Positions 17,601 to 25,727 of a stretch of 64,000 nucleotides of DNA are shown here, one piece after another (the first letter of the stretch is position 1; each line of letters opens with the position of its first letter). The notes under the pieces are model-generated. The model saw only the letters and a program-made list of their open reading frames with translations, was not told where the DNA came from and made no database searches. Position numbers and translations under genes: made by a program. Location of the stretch: assembly GCF_002556545.1 (NCBI RefSeq), contig NZ_CP022685.1:5434001-5498000 (forward strand), read 5' to 3'. This DNA is from Streptomyces formicae. Lineage in GTDB: Bacteria > Actinomycetota > Actinomycetes > Streptomycetales > Streptomycetaceae.

Positions 17601-18241
17601 TGGCACTCCTTCGCCGACGTCTTGCCGCGGAAAGACTGCACGACCCAGGTGCCGTTGCCGGTCTTGGCGAGCGTGGCCGTGTTCTTGATGAAGTCCGAGG
17701 GGCTCGGCTCCGTCTTGCGCGTCTTGCCCGACGTGATGTCCTTGGCGTACGCCTTGGAACGGTCCTCGCAGTAGCTGACGACCGCGATGTCGCCGGTGTG
17801 GGTCTCGACCTTCCGGTCGTAATAGCGGTAGAGACCGGTGATGGTGCGGTTGTCCGCCTTCGCCTTCTTGATCTCCGATACGTAGAAGGCGAGCGCCTCG
17901 TCGGCGTAATAGCGCGTCAGATAGCGCGACTTGGGGTCGAGGTCCAGGAAAATCCGCTGCCGGGCCATCAGCGACTCGGCCTGTTCCTTGAGGATCCGGT
18001 CCTTCGCCTTGTCCCCCGTCGTGTCCGACGCGATCTCGACCTTCACATCGGCGGGCAGGCCGAAGTCGGGGAGCTCGGCCGGTGCGGTGGACGACTTCTC
18101 GGGGCTCTTCGGGCTCGCGTTCGCGTCCCCGCCCGCGCCCTCGATCTTGTCGCTCGCGTCGGAATTGCTGCTGCAGCCCGTGAGGACCAGGGCCGTGGTC
18201 GCGGCGAGCACGGCGATGGTGGGCATGGTGCGGCGTTTCAC
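17597..18241 (-). CDS. Lipoprotein of the lipoprotein-INR pair
   Basis: The product has 214 residues. The start VKRRTMPTIAVLAATTALVLTGC gives a typical lipobox (LTGC), then comes DKIEGAG, a feature shared by all copies. The folded part has an LPADVKVEI strand, an Arg/Lys-rich helical middle and SYCEDRSKAYAKD, matching the [SF][FY]C.D.SK motif of the paralogues. A second Cys stands near the last residue (KECQ). The GTG at 18241 was chosen because it puts the Arg-rich signal start directly behind a GGGGG ribosome site. It is the first gene of a two-gene operon with the INR gene. The membrane-anchored partner role is an inference. Confidence 0.75.
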   Translation of the reverse strand: MKRRTMPTIAVLAATTALVLTGCSSNSDASDKIEGAGGDANASPKSPEKSSTAPAELPDFGLPADVKVEIASDTTGDKAKDRILKEQAESLMARQRIFLDLDPKSRYLTRYYADEALAFYVSEIKKAKADNRTITGLYRYYDRKVETHTGDIAVVSYCEDRSKAYAKDITSGKTRKTEPSPSDFIKNTATLAKTGNGTWVVQSFRGKTSAKECQ

Positions 18242-18431
18242 GGTCGGCCCCCGTCGGGCGAAAGTGTCTGCATCGCACCGACGGTATCTGCGGGATTGAC
18301 GGCCGCGCCACCGGCGAAAAGGGCGCAAGTCGCCTTATTTAGACGTACCGTCGCCGCATCGTTCAGTGAAGAACGTAACGGTCAGCGCCAATTTCACGGG
18401 TCAGGCGTCGGACACGGAAGCCAGACGGACC

Positions 18432-19076
18432 TCAGTATCTGCTCCGCCCCGGAAGTTCGAGCTCGTCCGCCTCCGGATGGAAATTCGCCGCGAACGGATA
18501 AGGACCGTAATGCGGATAGAAGGCCGGAATGTCGGCCCCGTTCTCCGCGGCGATGTGCACGATCTTCCGGTACGCCGCGGCGCGGGCCCGCACCTTTTGG
18601 CGCGGGCGATTTCCCCACTGGCGGATCAGCGAGACGACGAAGAACAGGAGCGTCGCGGCGACAAGCGCACCCGCGCCCGCGTAGAAGAGCGTCTTGTTCC
18701 GGTCCGATTCCCAGTACTGGACGTACGCGCCCCAGTAGACGAAGACCCCGAAGAGGATGAAAGCCGCGGGATAGCCCGCGCGCTTCCCCGCACGGGTGAG
18801 CTGTTCGTCGTCGAGCGCGCGCAACCGCAGCATCTTCAGGACCGCCTCGTCGTCGAGGAAGTCGAACCGCACCCTGCGGCCCTCGGCTTCGGCGGCACGC
18901 CGGGCCGCGGGCACGGCGGCGATGACCTCGCCGGGGATCAGCTTCCTGATGATCCCTTCCCGCGCGCGGTACTCCCACGGCCCGGGTTCGCGGTCCTCGT
19001 CCTGGTCCTTGTCCCTGGCCTCGTCTTCCCGGTCCTCCTGCATGGGGCCACCGTAATGACTCTCCGGCGGTCGCAC
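18432..19076 (-). CDS. Two-segment membrane protein of the cargo C operon
   Basis: The product has 214 residues from a GTG at 19076 with GGAGGG eight bases upstream; an ATG eleven codons later is the alternative. An acidic start is followed by RVRFDFLDDEAVLKML, two membrane segments at about 103-121 and 129-151, and a cytosolic end with YRKIVHIAAENGADIP and YPHYG. The protein at 19800-20399 has the same layout with RKIVVIARNGGADVP and YPHYG, so they are paralogues flanking the Y gene. Function is not recognised. They may be membrane partners of the nearby secreted cargo, perhaps immunity or channel subunits. Confidence 0.65.
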   Translation of the reverse strand: MRPPESHYGGPMQEDREDEARDKDQDEDREPGPWEYRAREGIIRKLIPGEVIAAVPAARRAAEAEGRRVRFDFLDDEAVLKMLRLRALDDEQLTRAGKRAGYPAAFILFGVFVYWGAYVQYWESDRNKTLFYAGAGALVAATLLFFVVSLIRQWGNRPRQKVRARAAAYRKIVHIAAENGADIPAFYPHYGPYPFAANFHPEADELELPGRSRY

Positions 19077-19092
19077 ACCCGTTTCCCTCCGG

Positions 19093-19803
19093 TCACTCCG
19101 ACTCGATGATCAGCGGGCTGCCGTCCGCGTGGAACAGGCGGATGCTGCTCACCACGTTCCCGAAGATCGTGGAGAACGTGTCCCAGCCGACCGGTGTGGG
19201 CGTGCTCATCTCCATCACGACCGTGGTCATGTTCGGCAGCGGGAGATAGACGCGGACGTACGAGGTGGGGACCGGCAAGTCGGCTCCCGATTGCGTCAGT
19301 TGGCCGCTGATCCGGTCCTCACGGGTGCCGATGCAGGAGACGGCGGGACCGCACGGGAGCTGGATCTCGGCGACCTCGGCGCCGCCCAGCCTGCGCAGGC
19401 CGGAGGCGATCGCCGCGATGGTGTCGCCGTCCTGCGTCTCGGGGCTGTCGGTGAGGGAGGCGAAGACCGTGGCGCTGCACGGGTCCTCGCCGATCGCCGC
19501 CACGCAGACGGCCGCGAACTCGGCCCCGTCGGCGAGGAGATCGTCCATGCCGAGCGCGATGACGACCGCCAGTTTGAGGCAGTCCTCGGGCTCGGCCCCG
19601 GGCAGCGCCTTCTCGGCCAGCTCCTCCAGGAGCCGCACCGCCTCGTCCTCGTCGTCCTCGTGCAGCGGGATGTCGTGGAAGATCTCCGGCATCACCCAGC
19701 GGACGTGGATGGTGTCGGAGCGGACCGTGGCCGTGTTCACGCCGGGCGCGGGCCCGGTGGGGATGAATTCCAGGCGGTCCGGCAGTTCCGTGGGGGCGGT
19801 CAC
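19093..19803 (-). CDS. Family Y protein (second copy)
   Basis: The product has 236 soluble residues, GTG start overlapping the stop of the membrane-protein gene upstream. It shares RWVMPE, ALPGAEPED, LPCGPAVSCIG, EMSTPTPVGWDTF and the closing SIRLF with the Y protein at 15147-15821. It sits between two paralogous membrane genes in the operon Esx, cargo C, membrane, Y, membrane. The fixed presence of an X or Y protein in each cargo operon argues for a dedicated helper function. No catalytic residues can be pointed to. Confidence 0.65.
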   Translation of the reverse strand: MTAPTELPDRLEFIPTGPAPGVNTATVRSDTIHVRWVMPEIFHDIPLHEDDEDEAVRLLEELAEKALPGAEPEDCLKLAVVIALGMDDLLADGAEFAAVCVAAIGEDPCSATVFASLTDSPETQDGDTIAAIASGLRRLGGAEVAEIQLPCGPAVSCIGTREDRISGQLTQSGADLPVPTSYVRVYLPLPNMTTVVMEMSTPTPVGWDTFSTIFGNVVSSIRLFHADGSPLIIESE

Positions 19804-20399
19804 GTGAGGCCGTTGCCTTCCGAGAGGGCCGGTGCGGGGTGTTCGGGCGCTTCGGGGAAGAACTTCCGCGAGGTGATGTACATGCCGTAGTGCGGGTAGA
19901 GCGACGGGACGTCGGCCCCGCCGTTGCGCGCGATGACGACGATCTTGCGGTAGAGCCGCGCACGGCACCGCATGTTGCGGTTGGTCTCGTCGAGCAGGCT
20001 GCGCCGTCGCAGCAGGTAGAGCGCGACGAGCAGACCGACGACGATCACGGCGTCCCCGACCAGGAACGCGATCTGGAACGAGCGCGGCTTGTCGACGGCG
20101 ACCAGGTCCCAGAACGGCCAGGCGCCCGCTCCGAAGATGAACACGGGCAGGGCGAAGAGACAGCCGAGCACGCCCGCCTTCCCGGTGTCCTCACTGCGGC
20201 GGTAGAGCATGTGCAGTACGGCGCGGTCGTCGAGGAAGTCGAACCGCACCTCACGTCCGTACCTCTCGGCGGCCTCCCTCGCGGCCGGGACGGAGGCGAT
20301 GACGGAGCTGGGGACCAAGTCGTGCACCTGGCCGCCGTCGTCGACGAACTGACCGTTCTGGAGCGCCTGGAAGTCACGGCGCGACGTGGGGCCTGGCAT
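19800..20399 (-). CDS. Two-segment membrane protein, paralogue of the 18432 gene
   Basis: The product has 199 residues. VRFDFLDDRAVLHML precedes two membrane segments at about 74-100 and 109-130, and the cytosolic tail has RKIVVIARNGGADVP followed by YPHYGMY. The gene begins nine bases after the cargo C stop. Its own stop overlaps the GTG of the Y gene (GTGA). The shared C-terminal YPHYG segment of the two paralogues is the most conserved part and probably functional. It was not recognised as any described family. Confidence 0.65.
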   Translation of the reverse strand: MPGPTSRRDFQALQNGQFVDDGGQVHDLVPSSVIASVPAAREAAERYGREVRFDFLDDRAVLHMLYRRSEDTGKAGVLGCLFALPVFIFGAGAWPFWDLVAVDKPRSFQIAFLVGDAVIVVGLLVALYLLRRRSLLDETNRNMRCRARLYRKIVVIARNGGADVPSLYPHYGMYITSRKFFPEAPEHPAPALSEGNGLT

Positions 20400-20408
20400 G
20401 GCTCCTCC

Positions 20409-21725
20409 TTACCCTGCGGGTGCGAGCGCGCCGTGGAACGGCGCGGACGTCGGACTCGGCCGCGGGGAGGGCGACGGGCGGTCCGGAGTGGACGGTGGCG
20501 TACTCGGGCTCGGCTTCGGGCTCGGCCCCGGACCGGGGTCGGGGGTGACGTGCTTGGGTGCCTGGTCGCTCTGGTCGGGCAGCACCCGGTTCAGCTTGAT
20601 CGCCGACTGCACGCCGAGGTTGGTCAGCGCGGCGCCCTTGATGAAGCGCGTCACGTTCTCCGGCAGGAAGCCCGCGCCGGGGATCTTGGAACCGACCTTG
20701 CTCAGGCCCGGCACCTTCGCCGCCAGCTTCCCGCTCAGCAGCTTCGACGCGAGGCCCACGCCCTTGTTGATGCTCTTCACCGCGATGCCGTTGGTGAACA
20801 TGCCCCAGGCGACCTCCCTGGCGGCGCCGAGCCGGGTGAGGCCCTTGGCGCCCACCGCGAGGCCCTTGAGCGCGCCGACGCCGGGGACGATGCCGAGCAC
20901 GTCGACGGTGATCTTCACCCAGTCGAACTTCCCGCCCCTGGCGAAGACGTCGTACAGCCGCCCGGTCAGCGCCGTGGCGCTCAGCGCCGCGGCCACGCCC
21001 ACGATGATCGCGGCGATACCGCCCGTCAGGACGACCGCCGCCACCAGCGCCACCACCGCGAGGACCGTGGCCGCCGCGGTGAACCAGTCGGCGTGGTCCG
21101 CGATCCAGTTCATGAATCCGCCGGGGTCACGCACCCCGTCGTGATGGATGATCCGCTTGATCTTCTTGGCCGCGGCGCTCGCCGCGTCGTCGCGGATCTC
21201 CTGCGCCTGCATGATCTTCTGCCGGTACCCGGCCATCACCTTCGTGGAGTCGTCGAGCTTCTTGCGCTGCTTGGAGCGCTCGACGCTGTCCTCGGCCGAT
21301 GACGGCACGGTGCCGTCGGTCTTCGCCAACGCGGCCTGGGCGGCCTTGTGTTCGGGCTCCATGGCGCGGAAGTCGGCCAGCGCCTTGTCCGCCATGCGCT
21401 GCGCGCGGTTCAGCTCGCTGGCGTACTCCTTGGACTCGCCGCCGCCCTCGTCCACCTTGGTGCCGATGGCGACCGCGGCCTCGTCATAGCGGTCGTACGC
21501 GTCCCGCAGGCGCTTGGAGGTGTCGCCCGCGGTCTCGTGGAAGGCGCGCCCGGCCTCGCTGTCCCAGTTCTCGACGGACGCGAGCGCCTTGATGTTCTTG
21601 GCCTGCCGGTCGATCTCGTCGGCCATCCGGCGTAACTTCTTGCCGAGCGCGGCCACTTCGTGCGGGTCGCCCGGGATCGGATCCGAGTCGAACAGAGGGG
21701 TCCAGTCGGCCGGCCGCGCGCTCAC
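20409..21725 (-). CDS. Putative T7SS cargo protein with membrane hairpin and Pro-rich tail (cargo C)
   Basis: The product has 438 residues. DWTPLFDSDPIPGDP opens it, with ALASVENWDSEAGRAF in the helical region, HHDGVRDPGGFMNW, then hydrophobic segments (AATVLAVVALVAAVVLTGG and GIAAIIVGVAAALSATAL) and LGIVPGVGALKGLAVG. A long Pro/Ser tail ends PFHGALAPAG. Cargo B is the close paralogue. Codon 31 (21633-21635 on the plus strand) is TTA, read by the bldA tRNA in Streptomyces, which points to developmental control. The GTG start overlaps the Esx stop. It is probably a membrane-active or surface-displayed cargo. Confidence 0.75.
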   Translation of the reverse strand: MSARPADWTPLFDSDPIPGDPHEVAALGKKLRRMADEIDRQAKNIKALASVENWDSEAGRAFHETAGDTSKRLRDAYDRYDEAAVAIGTKVDEGGGESKEYASELNRAQRMADKALADFRAMEPEHKAAQAALAKTDGTVPSSAEDSVERSKQRKKLDDSTKVMAGYRQKIMQAQEIRDDAASAAAKKIKRIIHHDGVRDPGGFMNWIADHADWFTAAATVLAVVALVAAVVLTGGIAAIIVGVAAALSATALTGRLYDVFARGGKFDWVKITVDVLGIVPGVGALKGLAVGAKGLTRLGAAREVAWGMFTNGIAVKSINKGVGLASKLLSGKLAAKVPGLSKVGSKIPGAGFLPENVTRFIKGAALTNLGVQSAIKLNRVLPDQSDQAPKHVTPDPGPGPSPKPSPSTPPSTPDRPSPSPRPSPTSAPFHGALAPAG

Positions 21726-22036
21726 TTCTTCCCCTTCTTGGCGCTCTTCTTCGCGTCCCTGAGGGCTTCGGCGAGGGCATGGTCCACGTCGTCGTACGTC
21801 TTGGCGGCTTCCGCCGTGTACTTGGCGAGGTTCTCGATGTCCTTCATCAGCTTCTTGCGCGTCTTCTTCCACGTGCCGGAGAAGTCGTCGAAGATGTCGC
21901 GGAGCTTCTCGCTGCCGAGAGCCTTCTCGTAGCCGTCGGAGGGGTCCCCGTGTTCCTTGAACTCACGGTGGATGCCGTACAACGCGTCCGAGCAGTCCTT
22001 GATGAGGTCCAGATCCGCTCTGAGCCTGTCACCCAT
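21722..22036 (-). CDS. Esx-like partner of cargo C
   Basis: The product is a 104-residue helical protein. MGDRLRADLDLIKDCSDALY, SGTWKKTRKKLMKDIENLA and AAKTYDDVDHALAEAL match the Esx at 13607-13918 closely. The tail is basic (KKSAKKGKK). The ATG at 22036 has a GGGGGG stretch upstream. It heads the minus-strand operon that continues to 18432. Upstream at 22105-22133 lie CGAAAGT and ACTTTCG, a 7-base inverted repeat with a 15-base spacer, perhaps part of its promoter. Confidence 0.8.
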   Translation of the reverse strand: MGDRLRADLDLIKDCSDALYGIHREFKEHGDPSDGYEKALGSEKLRDIFDDFSGTWKKTRKKLMKDIENLAKYTAEAAKTYDDVDHALAEALRDAKKSAKKGKK

Positions 22037-22202
22037 ATCTCGGCCCCCCGCCTCGACTTGAACCCTGCCGAACGTATCCATGGTGGCTGGAGGGCCACTA
22101 GCGACGAAAGTGGTGGGTGCGCCCTTACTTTCGACAGTTTCGGTGGAGAACCTGTCGATCTCGGGGCGCACCTCGACCGTCGGCCCAACCGGCCAGCTCC
22201 TG

Positions 22203-23276
22203 CTAGCGGTTGACCGACTGCACTTCCTCGACCGCGATGTCCTGCGTGACCTCGATCGTGCCGTCAGGCATGCCCTGGGGCGCGTTCTGGCCCGTGCCCG
22301 TCCAGCTGATCTCCCAGGTGAGGGCCGCCTTCAGGGGGAAGGTCTCGCCGCCGGACGAGCGGCCGTAGACGATGCCGCAAGGCGGTGTCTCCTTGGACTT
22401 GCCCTTGGCGTACGGCTCGCCGATCTTGCCGTCGACGATCGGGCACTCGCCGCTCGCGGGGATCAGCGTGGCGTCGCCGGTGCCCGGCTTGAGCGTGAGG
22501 GACTTGGGGGTCGCGGTCGTCGTCGCCTCGATGTGGAAACCGGGGACGTCGACCGTGGCCGTGGCCTTGACGTCGTCGAAGACGGCCTTGTCCAGCCAGG
22601 CCCACGTCGGCAGGTTCACCTTGGTGGTGCCGTCGGGAGCGAGGGACACCTTCGTGTCGGGCAGCTGCATGCGCTGGTAGGCGAGTTTGGAGAGCATCTC
22701 CGGCGTGATGGCCTCTTCGTACTGGGGCGGCGGCTTCTCGCCGTTGTCGACCCAGAACGGCAGGTCGGTGCAGGAGGTCCGCTTGAGGTAGTCGGGCTCG
22801 TCGGGGTTCTCGACCCCGGCCCAGAACATCCCCTTGCCGTCCTTCTCGACGTTGTAGTCCTTGTAGCCAGGGGTGTCCGCCCAGCCGTAGTCGTCCTCGT
22901 AGTGCCGCTGCGTCTCGTTGAGCGCGGCGCCCGCGTGGCCGGTCATGCCGGGCTTGCCCATGGCCTCCTTGAGGTCGCCGGACATCTTCTTCTTGAAGTC
23001 CTTGGCGCCGAGGTACGGGGCGTACCAGCAGGGCGGCGGGTCCCAGGTGACGTCCGAGGAGGTGACGTTCCCGGGGCTGCCGGGCTTGCTGACGGCGCCG
23101 GTGTACTTGACCTGGGCGGTGGCGTAGATGCCGTTGCCGCCGTCCTTGCCCGCGTCCGTCTTCGCCGAGCCCTTGCCGTTGCCGAAGTCCTCGTCGGCGT
23201 GGGCGGTCCCGCCCGTCATGAGGGCGCCCGCGGCTATCGCCAGGGCGAGGCAGGCAGTGGTGACCCGCGGTCTCAC
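22203..23276 (-). CDS. Secreted INR-family protein
   Basis: The product has 357 residues. The signal peptide is LALAIAAGALMTGGTAHA, with cleavage after AHA. Four cysteines stand in PPPCWY, TSCTDL, GECPIV and PPCGIV, spaced as in the paralogues at 40582 and 45150. Family landmarks are NLPTWAWLDKAVF, a WEISW strand, and the end QDIAVEEVQSVNR. The GTG overlaps the lipoprotein stop (GTGA). Size, cysteines and tail define the family; no known domain was recognised. The last codons differ between copies at the DNA level while the residues are kept, which argues for selection on the peptide. Confidence 0.75.
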   Translation of the reverse strand: MRPRVTTACLALAIAAGALMTGGTAHADEDFGNGKGSAKTDAGKDGGNGIYATAQVKYTGAVSKPGSPGNVTSSDVTWDPPPCWYAPYLGAKDFKKKMSGDLKEAMGKPGMTGHAGAALNETQRHYEDDYGWADTPGYKDYNVEKDGKGMFWAGVENPDEPDYLKRTSCTDLPFWVDNGEKPPPQYEEAITPEMLSKLAYQRMQLPDTKVSLAPDGTTKVNLPTWAWLDKAVFDDVKATATVDVPGFHIEATTTATPKSLTLKPGTGDATLIPASGECPIVDGKIGEPYAKGKSKETPPCGIVYGRSSGGETFPLKAALTWEISWTGTGQNAPQGMPDGTIEVTQDIAVEEVQSVNR

Positions 23277-23968
23277 GCGCACTGCTTGGCCTTCTCTGTC
23301 ACGAACACGAGCGATGCGCGCCACAGGTCGTCCTTCCCCGGAAACTTGTTCATCACGATCTTGAAGTGGTCGTACGAAGCCGGTCCCGAGGAGTTCCCCT
23401 TGCGGATCTTCTCGGACTTCACTTCCTTCGAAAAGAACTTGCTGGAGTCCACGCAGAAGGACACCTCGACCGCGTTGCCGTTGGGCGCCTTGCGCGTCTG
23501 CTCCTGGTAGTGGCGCCGGGTGCCCGTCGAGGTGAGCCCGGCGTCGACCCGGCCCTTGATCTGGGTGCGGGCGTAGCTGAGGCCCTTGTCGGTCGCGTAC
23601 GCGGCCACGGCCGGGTCCGTCGCCGACTGCTCGGCGACGCCCTTGTAGATGGACTGGACGTAGTGCCGCGCGTCGTCCAGGGCGGCGGCCTCGTCCTTGT
23701 CCTTGGGCTTGTCCCAGTCGAAGACCAGCTTCAGGTCCGCGGGCAGGGAGAGGTCCACGCCGTCCGGCTTCTCGTCGTTCGACGCCGAGGGATCCGCCGA
23801 CTTCTCCGGCTTCTCCGCGCCCTGCTCAGCCCCGGCGATCTTGTCGCCGTCCTTGGACCCGTCACCGTCCGAGCCGCCGCAGGCCGTCAGGAGCAGGGCC
23901 CCGGTCACGGCGAGCGCGGCGGTGACGGGCATGGTGCGCGTGGTGGTGCGCGTAGTGCGGCGGTTCAC
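23273..23968 (-). CDS. Lipoprotein of the lipoprotein-INR pair
   Basis: The product has 231 residues from GTG 23968. An Arg/Thr-rich start leads to the lipobox LLLTAC. A Gly/Asp/Lys linker contains DKIAGAE; then come LSLPADLKLVFD, a helical middle (ARHYVQSIYKG) and SFCVDSSKFFSKE. A second Cys is next to last (KQCA). This copy is the best match for the decayed remnant at 8003-8330, which keeps SLPPDVSLVLDK and VSFC. It is first in a two-gene operon; its upstream region faces the 24235 gene. Confidence 0.75.
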   Translation of the reverse strand: MNRRTTRTTTRTMPVTAALAVTGALLLTACGGSDGDGSKDGDKIAGAEQGAEKPEKSADPSASNDEKPDGVDLSLPADLKLVFDWDKPKDKDEAAALDDARHYVQSIYKGVAEQSATDPAVAAYATDKGLSYARTQIKGRVDAGLTSTGTRRHYQEQTRKAPNGNAVEVSFCVDSSKFFSKEVKSEKIRKGNSSGPASYDHFKIVMNKFPGKDDLWRASLVFVTEKAKQCA

Positions 23969-24194
23969 AGTCGGCTCCCGGTGGGGCGAGGGGTGTCTCC
24001 AACGGGGTGACGCTAGCCGGGGGGTTGACAGTTCCGCCAGGTTTGATGACGGGATATGTCATGCCATCTCGGCGGACTGTCATCGTGTCGTGACGCGACG
24101 GGCGTGCCGCCACGGGCAAGACGGATGCGGCGGGTGTGGCGGATGTCGCACGGACCGCGCCGCCCGAGCCGTTCGCGCTCGCGATGATAGCTTC

Positions 24195-24217
24195 GCTCTA
24201 CATAGGTGTAGTAGAGC
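24195..24217. promoter_or_regulatory. Inverted repeat at the 24235 promoter, GntR/YtrA-operator-like
   Basis: GCTCTAC (24195-24201) and GTAGAGC (24211-24217) flank a 9-base centre containing a second GTA. The site ends 17 bases before the ATG of the 24235 gene. Its CTAC...GTAG character resembles operators of GntR-type regulators, but no such regulator gene is in the window. Confidence 0.4.
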
Positions 24218-24234
24218 TACGGGCGGGGGCCGGT

Positions 24235-25677
24235 ATGAGCGACGACACGGCCGATGCCGTGGCGCACGCGGATGCCGTGGCGCACGCCGAAGCGGATGCC
24301 GTGACGCACGCCGACGCGGCTGCCGTGGCGCCCGCAGACGTCGACGACGCAGCGCTCGCCGACGCCCCGCCCGAACCCGCCCTCAGACCCCGCGCCCAGC
24401 CCGGCCCCGGCGTCGAGCTGAGCCGCCGCGCTCGGCTCTACGCCGACGGCGGCGAGCTGGTGCTGCGCACCCGCTCCGGTACGCGGCGGCTGCCGGTCGG
24501 GGGCGAGGGGATCAGCCGGGCCGTCTTCGTCGACGTGGCGGGGCCCGAGGCGGAGCGCATGGGGTCGCCGATTCCCGGCGCCTGGGGCGAACTCCAACTG
24601 CAAGACAGCAAAGGCACGTTGGTCGCCCGGCTGCGCCTCGACGACTGGCTGCCCGAGGCCGACCAGCTCCCGCAGCGCTCCGTACGAGGGGAGCAACTCC
24701 TCAGCCGTACCGGCGTGGCGGGGCTGCTGGCGGCCGCGCGCATCCCCCTGCACACCGTGCGGGACGCGGACGACCCGCTCGTCGACCGGGACCGGGAGGC
24801 CCGCCGCCACGCTGTCCCCCTGTCGCCGGGCAGCGTCTTCCCCGCCTGGTACTGGCTGACGCGCGGCGTCGCCGCCGCCGTCTGGTTCGGCACCTTCACC
24901 GTGCTCCTGTTCTCCGACGCCGCCGCGCCCCCGCTCGTCCTGGTGTCGGCGGGCGCGGCCCTGACCGCCCCGGCGGCCCGCATCGCGCTGCGTGCCTGGA
25001 CCCGGCTGCGGCTGCGGCGCTCCGCCCCGGCCGGCGCGGCGGTCACGATCACCCCGCGCCCGGCTCCGGACGCGGGCGCCACGGTCAGGTTCCGCCGCGA
25101 CACCGAGATCCGCGTCGAGCGCCACGACCTGGTCCTCAAGGACATCTCCGGGCAGGAGTACCGGCTGGCCCGCAGGGGGCCGCACGCCGTGACCGCGCTG
25201 GTTCTCGTACGTGATCGGTCCGGTGCGCCCGTCGGGGTGGAACTGCGCGGCCGTGACGGTCAGGTCAGAGCCGTACTGCCCTGGCTCCAGTGGTTCGGCG
25301 GCGCGGGCGGCGGCGACGGATGGGCGGCGCTCCAGGGCGCCCTCGCCCTGCCGGTGCGCGAACGCGGGCTGACGGGGCGAGGTGGCGGCTGGCCCAAGGG
25401 GCCCGCGCTCGGGCTCCGCATGCTTCCCGCGTACGGGAAGGAGGCGCGGGCGGTGTCCCGCTTCCCCGGCACGCTCGTGGGCGTCTCGTCCACGGCGGTC
25501 ATGGCCGTCGGCTCCTGCCTCTCCGTCGTCTACGGGGTCCGGCTCCTGAACGCCCACCCCGGCGCCGCGCGGGCGACCGTGCTCATGGGGGTTCTCGCGG
25601 CGCTCCTGCAAGCACTTCCGTACACGATCCATCAAGGGTGCGGCCGATATCGGCTCGACCGCCCCGCGTCCGGCTAA
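24235..25677 (+). CDS. Membrane protein with Ala-rich repeat start, leads cassette D
   Basis: The product has 480 residues from the ATG at 24235, behind GGGGG. The N-terminus has His-Ala-Asp repeats (DAVAHA units). A beta-rich region follows (RARLYADGGELVLRTRSGTRRLPV, then ELQLQDSKGTLVARLRL). Hydrophobic segments lie in the middle (about 205-255, GVAAAVWFGTFTVLLF) and at the end (about 423-470). The layout, with PH-like strands around membrane helices, recalls the protein at 43846-45135, which also accompanies an Esx-cargo cassette. Function is not recognised; a membrane component serving the cassette is plausible. Confidence 0.6.
   Translation: MSDDTADAVAHADAVAHAEADAVTHADAAAVAPADVDDAALADAPPEPALRPRAQPGPGVELSRRARLYADGGELVLRTRSGTRRLPVGGEGISRAVFVDVAGPEAERMGSPIPGAWGELQLQDSKGTLVARLRLDDWLPEADQLPQRSVRGEQLLSRTGVAGLLAAARIPLHTVRDADDPLVDRDREARRHAVPLSPGSVFPAWYWLTRGVAAAVWFGTFTVLLFSDAAAPPLVLVSAGAALTAPAARIALRAWTRLRLRRSAPAGAAVTITPRPAPDAGATVRFRRDTEIRVERHDLVLKDISGQEYRLARRGPHAVTALVLVRDRSGAPVGVELRGRDGQVRAVLPWLQWFGGAGGGDGWAALQGALALPVRERGLTGRGGGWPKGPALGLRMLPAYGKEARAVSRFPGTLVGVSSTAVMAVGSCLSVVYGVRLLNAHPGAARATVLMGVLAALLQALPYTIHQGCGRYRLDRPASG
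24253..24336. repeat. Coding repeats of 18 bases
   Basis: Four imperfect 18-base units (GATGCCGTGGCGCACGCG type), two separated by 6-base spacers, encode Asp-Ala-Val-Ala-His-Ala units at the start of the membrane-protein gene. The repeats are likely to vary in number between strains. Confidence 0.8.
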
Positions 25678-25727
25678 GAACAGCACGAAGCGAAGTAGGC
25701 AGAGCGAAGCGAGAAGGGGGAATTCGG

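Noticed and set aside
18366..19109. Plus-strand open frame opposite the 18432 membrane protein
   Set aside because: It has no ribosome site, its composition is that of an antisense frame, and the minus-strand gene has a paralogue supporting it.
24025..24058. TTGACA followed by GATATG as a promoter between 23968 and 24235
   Set aside because: The spacing of 22 bases is too long for a normal -35/-10 pair.
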